Source of the DNA: Camelimonas fluminis
GTDB taxonomy: Bacteria; Pseudomonadota; Alphaproteobacteria; Rhizobiales; Beijerinckiaceae
DNA: 40,812 nucleotides
Direction of reading: 5' to 3'
NCBI RefSeq assembly: GCF_014656355.1
Contig: NZ_BNCG01000008.1
Coordinates: forward strand, 104,359-145,170
The notes under the pieces: generated by a model
Database searches by the model: none
The model's input: the letters and a program-made list of their open reading frames with translations, nothing else
What the model was told of the DNA's origin: nothing
Program-made: the position numbers and the translations under genes
In this document: piece after piece, positions 34,700-40,812 of the stretch
Position numbering within the stretch: the first letter of the stretch is position 1
Layout: each line of letters begins with the position of its first letter

Positions 34700-37066
34700 G
34701 TGACGCAGATTTATGGGGCGGCAGGCTACCTGTCGCGGGGCGCGAGCGTGGCGGCGCTGATGGCCGCTTTCATGGCGCCGGCGATCGCACAGGAATCAGG
34801 GAGCCGGCCGGCCGGCGGCGCGGCCGCGAGCGCGGCTCCCGCCGCGCAGCCGCAAAAACCCCGGCAGGGACAGGCGGCGGCCTCAGACCAGGCGCCCCCG
34901 GCAGCGGAAGCGCCCGCTGGCGGCGAGATCCAGCTCGACATGATCTCGGTCACCGCCACGCGCCAGCCGACGCAGTTGCTGGACATTCCCGGCACGGTCA
35001 ACGTCATCAGCCGCGAGACCATTGACCAGCACCAGATCAACAACAATCAGGAACTGGTGCGTTACCAGCCCGGCGTCACGGTTGACCGCCAGACAACCGG
35101 AACTGATCCCTGGGGCAATCTGGGCGGCTTCACCATTCGCGGCGTGGGCGGCAATCGCGTGCAGATGCAGGTCGACGGTTCGCGCATTCAGGAACGCATC
35201 ACCGACGGCAACCGCAGCTTCACCGACATGCCGACGCTGAAGGCGGTGGAGATCGTGCGTGGGCCTGGCTCGGTGCTGTGGGGCGCGGACGCGCTGGGCG
35301 GCATCGTTGCCTTCCGCACGCTCGATCCTGACGACCTGCTGATCAACAAGGGCAAGCCATGGGCCGGCCGAGTCGAGGCGTCGTTCGACAGCTTCGACAA
35401 TTCCTTCAGCAAGACGGCAATGTTCGCGGCCCAGTTCAATCCGCAATGGCAGGGAATCGTCGTCGTCAACCAGAAGACCTACAATGAGGGCAAGCTGGGC
35501 AGGGCCCGCGCTGATGGCGGGCTCTGGGGGTGTCCGCGCGTGGCTGAGGCCATCCGCTGCAACGAACTCAACCCGCTGGACGGAACCACCTGGAACATGC
35601 TGTCCAAGCTGGTGTTCCGTCCAACGGCTGACCACGAGTTCAAGCTGACCGGCGAGATGTTCTCGTCGGACAACACCGTATTCCAGATGTATGACTATGG
35701 TCTGCAGACCAATCGATCATATAACGGCGAGTACAACCGCAACCAGGAGCAGACCCGCTATCGCGTCGCCTTCAGCCATGACTGGAAGGTGAACGCGCCG
35801 TTTCTCGACAATGTGCGCTGGAATGTCTCATATTCGCCGCAGAAGCGGGCGCTTGACAGCTGGCGTCACCAGATCAATACCTCGCGTCAATACGTCATCA
35901 CCAATGATATTCTGGATTATCAGGAAGATTTCCTGCAGGCTGACGTCCAGCTTTCTTCCCATTTCGACCTGCTGGGCGCGCGCCACAACCTGACCTACGG
36001 CTTCCAGGGGGACACCACCACCACGGATTATTTCCGTCAGAGCACGGTCTACAATCGCACGCGCAACACCACGGCCGTGACGCGCGCTGGTGGCTTCAAC
36101 TTCGCCAATTCCGACACCTGGCGCGCCGATCTCTACATCCAGGACGAGATCAGGATGTTCGGCGACCGGCTGATCGTCACCCCTGGCGTGCGTTGGGCCA
36201 ACTACAATATCAACCCGCGTCCGGACAGCGATTATGTGGTGGCTGCTGGTCGTGAGCCGCGTGAGCTGAACTCGAGCAAGGTCATTCCGCAGGTCGGAGC
36301 CATCTTCAAGCTGACGGATGTCTTCTCGATTTACGGCCGTTACGCTGAAGGCTTCAAGATGCCAACAGCCCAGCAACTGTACTCATCATTGCCATCCACC
36401 ACCACCCTGATCATTCCCAATCCCGATCTGAAGCCGGAGAGCGTGCGTTCCTACGAGGCGGGCCTGCGCGGCAAGTTCGGGAAGGGCTGGTTCTCGATTG
36501 GCGTGTTCAAGGCCGACTACACCGACTTCATCCAGAGTTTCTACCAAATATTCCCCAATACATACACTTATCGCAATCTGAGCTCCGTGAAAATCTGGGG
36601 CGTGGAAGCGTCGGCCGAGTACATGTTCAACGAGAACTGGGCGGTCAGCGCGGCCATGTCATACCAGCACGGCAAGCAGCAATATGAAGCTGGCGACCGC
36701 TATGTGCCCTTCGACGGAGCCAGCCCTCTCAATGGCACGATCGGCGTCAAGTGGATGAAGCCGGAATGGGGACTGGAAACGGAATTCCGCAGCACCTTCG
36801 CCAGGGGTGTGAGCCGGGTCAGCGATCAGAGCCTCTACAAGCCCGGCGGCTACGCGGTGTTCGACGCCTACGCCAACTGGAAGATCAACGAGACCTTCAC
36901 CCTGCGGGCCGCCGTCCTGAACATCTTTGACACCCGGTACTTCAAGGGGCCGTTCCCCAACACCTATGCGATCACGCCGCTCACCTCAGTCGCCATCGCC
37001 AACCCGCTGGAACTGCAGACCGCGCCGGGCCGCACCTTCCGTATCAGCGCCGTCGCCAACTTCTGA
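34700..37066 (+). CDS. TonB-dependent heme/hemoglobin receptor
   Basis: Outer-membrane receptor of 788 residues. The signal peptide is residues 1-30, followed by a low-complexity Ala/Pro/Gln linker to about 75. A TonB box-like segment DMISVTATR precedes the plug (IPGTVNVISRETIDQ, then LVRYQPGVTV and GGFTIRGVGGNRVQMQVDGS), with VEIVRGPGSVLWGADALGG. The rest is a 22-strand barrel ending in Phe (ISAVANF). Heme receptors carry FRAP and NPNL motifs around a His; here the corresponding segment is FKMPTAQQLY and NPDLKPES (about 550-580). The plug resembles the hemoglobin/transferrin/lactoferrin receptor class. GTG at 34700 is the start, with AGGGG upstream. The substrate heme is supported by the neighbours, not proven. 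Confidence 0.85.
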   Translation: MTQIYGAAGYLSRGASVAALMAAFMAPAIAQESGSRPAGGAAASAAPAAQPQKPRQGQAAASDQAPPAAEAPAGGEIQLDMISVTATRQPTQLLDIPGTVNVISRETIDQHQINNNQELVRYQPGVTVDRQTTGTDPWGNLGGFTIRGVGGNRVQMQVDGSRIQERITDGNRSFTDMPTLKAVEIVRGPGSVLWGADALGGIVAFRTLDPDDLLINKGKPWAGRVEASFDSFDNSFSKTAMFAAQFNPQWQGIVVVNQKTYNEGKLGRARADGGLWGCPRVAEAIRCNELNPLDGTTWNMLSKLVFRPTADHEFKLTGEMFSSDNTVFQMYDYGLQTNRSYNGEYNRNQEQTRYRVAFSHDWKVNAPFLDNVRWNVSYSPQKRALDSWRHQINTSRQYVITNDILDYQEDFLQADVQLSSHFDLLGARHNLTYGFQGDTTTTDYFRQSTVYNRTRNTTAVTRAGGFNFANSDTWRADLYIQDEIRMFGDRLIVTPGVRWANYNINPRPDSDYVVAAGREPRELNSSKVIPQVGAIFKLTDVFSIYGRYAEGFKMPTAQQLYSSLPSTTTLIIPNPDLKPESVRSYEAGLRGKFGKGWFSIGVFKADYTDFIQSFYQIFPNTYTYRNLSSVKIWGVEASAEYMFNENWAVSAAMSYQHGKQQYEAGDRYVPFDGASPLNGTIGVKWMKPEWGLETEFRSTFARGVSRVSDQSLYKPGGYAVFDAYANWKINETFTLRAAVLNIFDTRYFKGPFPNTYAITPLTSVAIANPLELQTAPGRTFRISAVANF

Positions 37067-37116
37067 CCGACGCCAGGCTGAGGCGGGGCGCTTGTCCCCC
37101 CGACAGACGCTCCCGC

Positions 37117-37183
37117 CGCCGGCGTCGCCGCATCGGGCCGGTCAACCCCCGGGCCGGCCTGGCGACGCCGGCGCCCCCGTTTT
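37117..37183 (+). terminator. Long G/C-rich hairpin between the receptor and the HemS-like gene
   Basis: A 13-bp perfect stem, CGCCGGCGTCGCC (37117-37129) / GGCGACGCCGGCG (37161-37173), encloses a second stem GGCCGG / CCGGCC. The run CGTTTTC follows. It lies 50 bp after the receptor stop and could end or reduce transcription into the following genes. Confidence 0.65.
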
Positions 37184-37247
37184 CTGAAAACCTCCAGGGG
37201 CGCGGACGCCATGCTCCGCGCCGCGCACAGTTTGCGGACATGCTCAC

Positions 37248-37955
37248 ATGACAGCCACTTCTGAACGCACCTTCCTCAACGAAACCGCCTTTGACGTGCT
37301 GCGCCGCGTGCCGGCGATTCCACGGGTGATGCAGGTTTTCCGCTTCGGCGGCGCTACCCATGAGCGCATCGGTCGCCTCGAAACCGTCGTCAGGGACGGC
37401 GACGACATCGTCTGCGGCGGCGCCTGCCATGACGCCCGCGTTCGCGCCAGCGCGATTGCTTCCATCGTCGCAGACCGCTCCGGAAAGATGAAGGATATGG
37501 AATTGCCGCGCATCGAATTTCGCGATGCGGCCGATGGCGTGATCTTCAGCATTATCGTCATGGACGGCGGTCTGAAGAGCTTCAACGCCGCGCTTGCGGG
37601 CCTTTCGGAAACCGGGGCGCCGGCCGCTGCCCCCAGGGAAATGCCGGAGAAGAAGGACCTGGATGAGAACGACCCAGGTCTCCTGCCTTTCGTCCGGGCT
37701 GTAGAGGCGGCGACGCCAGTCACCATCGCCGTGCAGGGCCCGGGCTTCGCTCAGGCATGGAGCGGCGTCGCGGAAAGCGTCAGGCCGGGCATGGGCTTTA
37801 TCAATGTCATGCGCCCCGATTTCCATCTGCACCTGAAGGGCGGGGCCGTCGCGGACTGGCGGCGCGAAGGCGGCGACGGCGAGGCGATCTGGACGGCCCT
37901 TGACGCGCACGGCGCGCCGACCGGCCTGACCGTGCGCGGCGTCCCCGGCCTTTGA
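37248..37955 (+). CDS. HemS/ChuX/HutX-like heme-utilisation protein (remote similarity)
   Basis: 235 residues, no signal peptide or membrane helix, so cytoplasmic. Two segments look like halves of HemS/ChuX proteins. DMELPRIEFRDAADGVIFSI resembles their SLQFFDxxGxAVHKI strand. GFINVMRPDFHLHLKGGAVA followed by WTALDAHGAPT resembles GWLNVLDPxFNLHLRxDxIA and SLELFDAxG. HemS-type proteins bind imported heme, carry it or open its ring. The gene stands between a TonB heme receptor and a ChaN-like gene, which supports a heme role. The overall identity is low and the conserved heme-ligand His of HemS is not obvious, so this is a tentative call. The ribosome site is weak. Other possibility: an uncharacterised small-ligand carrier. 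Confidence 0.5.
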   Translation: MTATSERTFLNETAFDVLRRVPAIPRVMQVFRFGGATHERIGRLETVVRDGDDIVCGGACHDARVRASAIASIVADRSGKMKDMELPRIEFRDAADGVIFSIIVMDGGLKSFNAALAGLSETGAPAAAPREMPEKKDLDENDPGLLPFVRAVEAATPVTIAVQGPGFAQAWSGVAESVRPGMGFINVMRPDFHLHLKGGAVADWRREGGDGEAIWTALDAHGAPTGLTVRGVPGL

Positions 37956-38084
37956 GGCCTGCATGACCCGGGGCGATTGCCGCGAGGCGGACGCACCAGA
38001 CCGACGCTTTTCCCAAACCACGGCCGGGCGGGGTCGATGTTCGCCCCGTGGCCGCCAGTTCGCTCCATTGCACAGGATGTCGCC

Positions 38085-38975
38085 ATGACCAGCCAGGCCG
38101 CTTCCCAATCCCGCGTCGCCCATGCGCCCGCCACCTGGATCTCCCCCGACACAGGCGCCCAGATCCCACAGGACGCCGTGCTGCGGGCGATGGCCAGCAA
38201 AAGCGTCGTCCTGCTGGGCGAAACGCACGACATCGCGGAAATTCATCGCTGGCAGGCGCATATGTGCGCTTTCCTGCACACCTTGCGCCCCCATATGGCG
38301 GTGGGGTTTGAGATGTTTCCGCGCCGGCTGCAGCCGGTGCTGGACGCGTGGGTCGCCGGCGGACTGACCACCGCGGATTTTCTCGTCGCCAGCGAATGGG
38401 ACGTGGTTTGGGGCTTTCCGCCCGGGATCTATCTGCCGCTATTCCATTTCTGCCGGCAGCAGAAAGTGCGCATGCTGGCGCTGAACTGCCATCGCCCGCT
38501 GGTCACGCGCGTCGGCGTGGAGGGGTGGGACGCGATCCCAGAGGCGGAGCGCGATGGTCTGACCCCCGCCGCGCCGGCGACGGCGGAATATCGTCGTTAT
38601 CTGTGGGGCCTGGGCGTTCGCCGCTCCGCCGTCACCGGGCCGGACGACCCGGCCTTCGCGCGCTTCTGGCGCGCCCAGCAGTGTTGGGACCGGGCCTTCG
38701 CCTGCAACATCGCCAACGCCCTTGTGGCCGACCCCGGTCTGCTGATCATTGGCGTCATCGGTCGTGGCCATCTGGAGTTTGGCCACGGAACGCCCTTCCA
38801 GCTGAGGGATCTTGGCGTCGACAGCATCGGCGTGCTGCTGCCTGGTGGGGCAGACGGGATTGAGCTGGAGAAAACCCGGGGCATGGCCGACGCCCTGTTC
38901 CGGCTCGATCCGCCAGAGCCGCCGGCGCAACGCAAGCCCCGATCCGCTGCGGCGAGCGGGCAGGCCGCATCATGA
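38085..38975 (+). CDS. ChaN family protein (iron-regulated, heme-binding type; DUF399)
   Basis: 296 residues. The family signature is VLLGETHDIAEIHRWQAHMC (about 42-61) with GETHD and a later His, then VGFEMFPRRLQPVLDAW, and near the C-terminus GVIGRGHLEFGHGTPFQL. ChaN of Campylobacter is an iron-regulated lipoprotein that binds two stacked hemes. Here no signal peptide or lipobox is seen, so it may be cytoplasmic. The ATG at 38085 has AGGAT upstream; the longer frame from 37977 adds residues unlike the family. Its stop overlaps the ABC transporter start as ATGA, so the two are translationally coupled, and it follows the receptor and HemS-like genes. It probably binds heme or a related porphyrin for the same system. 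Confidence 0.82.
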   Translation: MTSQAASQSRVAHAPATWISPDTGAQIPQDAVLRAMASKSVVLLGETHDIAEIHRWQAHMCAFLHTLRPHMAVGFEMFPRRLQPVLDAWVAGGLTTADFLVASEWDVVWGFPPGIYLPLFHFCRQQKVRMLALNCHRPLVTRVGVEGWDAIPEAERDGLTPAAPATAEYRRYLWGLGVRRSAVTGPDDPAFARFWRAQQCWDRAFACNIANALVADPGLLIIGVIGRGHLEFGHGTPFQLRDLGVDSIGVLLPGGADGIELEKTRGMADALFRLDPPEPPAQRKPRSAAASGQAAS

Positions 38976-40780
38976 AAGCCCTCGCCAGCTGCATCTGGGG
39001 ACTGTTTCGCCTGTGCATGTCAGGGCCGGGGGGCAAGGCGGGTCTGGTCTGCTTCGGCGGCGTGCTGGCGCTGAACCTCGCCGGCGTCTACGTCAACGTG
39101 CGTCTGATCGCGTGGTACGCCGCATTCTACAATGCCTTGCAGAAGATGGACGCATCGGCGGCCCTCACCCAGATCGGCGTGTTTCTCATCCTGATCGCGC
39201 TGGCCTCAGCTCTGGCGCTGCTTGCCATCTGGGTGCGCAAGATCGGGATCATGCACTGGCGGGGCGCCCTGACCAGCGCGATGCTGGACGCCTGGCTCAA
39301 CTCGCGCGCCCACTGGCGCCTGGCCCACGGCGGCCAACCGGACAACCACATCGACAACCCCGACCAGCGCATTGCCGAGGATTGCGAGATTTTCGTGCGC
39401 AGGCTGCTGAGCGAGGCGCTCGACGTCATCACCATGGTGGTCGGCCTGTTCACCTATTTCAGCGTGCTGTGGTCGTTGTCGACCTTCTCGCTGCCGCTTG
39501 GCTTCATCGGTCTCGACGTCGAAATCCCGCGTTACATGGTGTGGGCGGCGCCCATCTATGTGCTGCTGTCCAGCCTTGTCACCCATGTGCTGGGCGCGCG
39601 CTTGATGAAGCTCAACATGGAGCAGCAGCATCGTGAGGCCGATTTTCGCTATGCGCTCAGCCGGTTGCGTGAAGCCAGCAGCGCCGTCAGCCTGCAGGCG
39701 GGCGAACCGGCCGAGCGGCGGATTCTCGACCAGCGCTTCAGCCGCATCGTCGATAACTGGCGCTATCTGATCCGGCGCGAGTTCATCGTCGGCTGTTTCA
39801 TCCGCCCCTACATGATGTCGACGATGCGCCTGCCGCTGTTTCTGGCGGCGCCAGCCTATTTCGCCGGCAACGTGGCCCTCGGCGGGCTGATGCAGCTCAA
39901 TGTCGCCTTCCAGCAGGTCACCCAGACCATGTCATGGTTCATCTTCTCCTATCATGACCTGGCTGAATTCGTCTCGGCGGCGCGCCGTCTGAACGGCTTT
40001 CGCGTTCGCGTTGGCGAGGCGGCGGGGGCGTCGTCCGGCATCGCCTTGACCCACGGCGACGTCGACCAGCTGGAGACGCGCGGCCTGAGCCTGACCTCGC
40101 CCCACGGCGGCGTCATCGCGCGCATCCCCGACTTTACGATCTCGCGCGGCGAGACGGTGTGGCTGCGCGGCGCTTCTGGCCGCGGCAAGTCCACCCTGTT
40201 CAAGGCGCTGGCCGGCATGTGGCGCTATGGCGAGGGTAAGGTCGTCTGTCCTTCTGGCCGTGCGATGTTCCTGCCCCAGCATCCCTATCTGCCGCTCGGG
40301 GACCTGCACCAGGCAGCGGTCTATCCAGCCAGCCTGCTGGCGGAAGGCGAGCTGCCTAAGCCAGGCGAACGGGCGTTCACCGTCGCTCAGGCAGAGGCTT
40401 TATTGCAGGCCGTTGGCCTTGGTGGCCGCGCCGCGACCTGGGCGCCGGCTGCGGCGGAAACCGGTTGCGCCCGTGGTCACTGCATCGCGCACGCCGGTCC
40501 GCAGGGACTTTCCGGGGGGGAGCAGCAGCGGCTGATGCTGGCGCGCGTGCTGGCGGCGGCGGCGGACTGGGTGTTTCTTGATGAAGCGACCAGCGCGCTT
40601 GACCAGCAGGCCGAACGCGAGCTGTTCCAGTTGCTGCGACAGCGGCTTCCAGGCGCGACCCTGGTCATCGTCACCCATCGGCCGCCGCCCTTGCCTGGCC
40701 CCGTGCGAACCATCGACCTGACCTGGCCGGAGCCGGAGGAGGCGGGGCAAGTCGCCGTGTTCCGCGTCGCCACGGCGTAA
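38972..40780 (+). CDS. ABC transporter, fused permease and ATPase, SbmA/BacA-like (ABC_membrane_2)
   Basis: 602-residue inner-membrane protein. The N-terminal 380 residues form about six helices with the SbmA/BacA-type features LIAWYAAFYNALQKMD, HWRGALTSAMLDAWL and NPDQRIAEDCEIFV. The ATPase domain has Walker A GASGRGKST (about 395-403), the Q-loop region FLPQHPYLPLG, signature LSGGEQQR (about 512) and Walker B WVFLDEATSALD (about 530-541), followed by VTHR. Relatives such as YddA and Rv1819c move peptides, vitamin B12 and other hydrophilic compounds in. It starts inside the ChaN-like stop codon. No HmuTUV-type permease is in the window, so this may be the inner-membrane part of the heme or iron system; the direction and substrate are inferred. 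It ends 32 bp before the window edge. Confidence 0.88.
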   Translation: MKALASCIWGLFRLCMSGPGGKAGLVCFGGVLALNLAGVYVNVRLIAWYAAFYNALQKMDASAALTQIGVFLILIALASALALLAIWVRKIGIMHWRGALTSAMLDAWLNSRAHWRLAHGGQPDNHIDNPDQRIAEDCEIFVRRLLSEALDVITMVVGLFTYFSVLWSLSTFSLPLGFIGLDVEIPRYMVWAAPIYVLLSSLVTHVLGARLMKLNMEQQHREADFRYALSRLREASSAVSLQAGEPAERRILDQRFSRIVDNWRYLIRREFIVGCFIRPYMMSTMRLPLFLAAPAYFAGNVALGGLMQLNVAFQQVTQTMSWFIFSYHDLAEFVSAARRLNGFRVRVGEAAGASSGIALTHGDVDQLETRGLSLTSPHGGVIARIPDFTISRGETVWLRGASGRGKSTLFKALAGMWRYGEGKVVCPSGRAMFLPQHPYLPLGDLHQAAVYPASLLAEGELPKPGERAFTVAQAEALLQAVGLGGRAATWAPAAAETGCARGHCIAHAGPQGLSGGEQQRLMLARVLAAAADWVFLDEATSALDQQAERELFQLLRQRLPGATLVIVTHRPPPLPGPVRTIDLTWPEPEEAGQVAVFRVATA

Positions 40781-40812
40781 GGCGCGAACGCGCGGCCACT
40801 GCGATGGAACGC

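Overview
The window looks like chromosomal DNA of an alphaproteobacterium, most likely of the order Hyphomicrobiales (Rhizobiales). The grounds are high GC, an AapJ-type amino-acid-binding protein, an iron-control element with TTTAGAA/TTCTAAA half-sites resembling the rhizobial Irr box, an oxyR-katG pair of rhizobial type, and several orphan LivK-type binding proteins. No tRNA, rRNA or CRISPR array was seen. All assignments are from reading the sequence; no database search was run.

Layout. 1-2284 (minus strand) is ordinary genome: an AapJ-like binding protein cut by the window edge, an L,D-transpeptidase and a small lipoprotein. 2285-6500 is a graveyard: a perfect 32-bp palindrome, a decayed tyrosine-integrase N-terminus, a decayed IS5-type transposase, the stump of an aromatic-acid-type MFS transporter, one intact acyl-CoA ligase and an IS3 OrfA remnant. 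6510-15626 is a catabolic block: a LivK-type binding protein, a TetR regulator and a long minus-strand run of Baeyer-Villiger-type monooxygenase, acyl-CoA ligase, SDR, SDR and acyl-CoA ligase. A 30-bp promoter element is shared between the binding-protein promoter and the monooxygenase promoter, with a half-copy before one SDR, suggesting one regulon. 15700-18700 holds a fragment of the ATP synthase alpha gene joined to an IS3 remnant, then a divergent DHA2 MFS transporter and LysR pair.

18934-25430 is a nitrogen-scavenging operon (kynurenine-formamidase-like hydrolase, NitT/TauT-type ABC importer, allophanate hydrolase AtzF) with a divergent LysR. 25672-30206 holds an EntS-like MFS transporter, OxyR and the divergent catalase-peroxidase KatG. 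30388-34279 is a second module of TetR regulator, LivK-type binding protein and acyl-CoA ligase. 34306-40780 is an iron/heme locus: an AT-rich control region, a TonB-dependent heme receptor, a HemS/ChuX-like protein, a ChaN-like protein and an SbmA/BacA-type ABC transporter overlapping ChaN by ATGA.

How the parts fit. The catabolic block reads as uptake, then oxidation of an alcohol to a ketone (SDR), oxygen insertion to an ester or lactone (monooxygenase), and activation of the released acids by CoA ligases; the substrate is unknown. The two least described systems are the shared-operator catabolic regulon and the heme locus whose only inner-membrane transporter in the window is of SbmA/BacA type rather than the usual HmuTUV.
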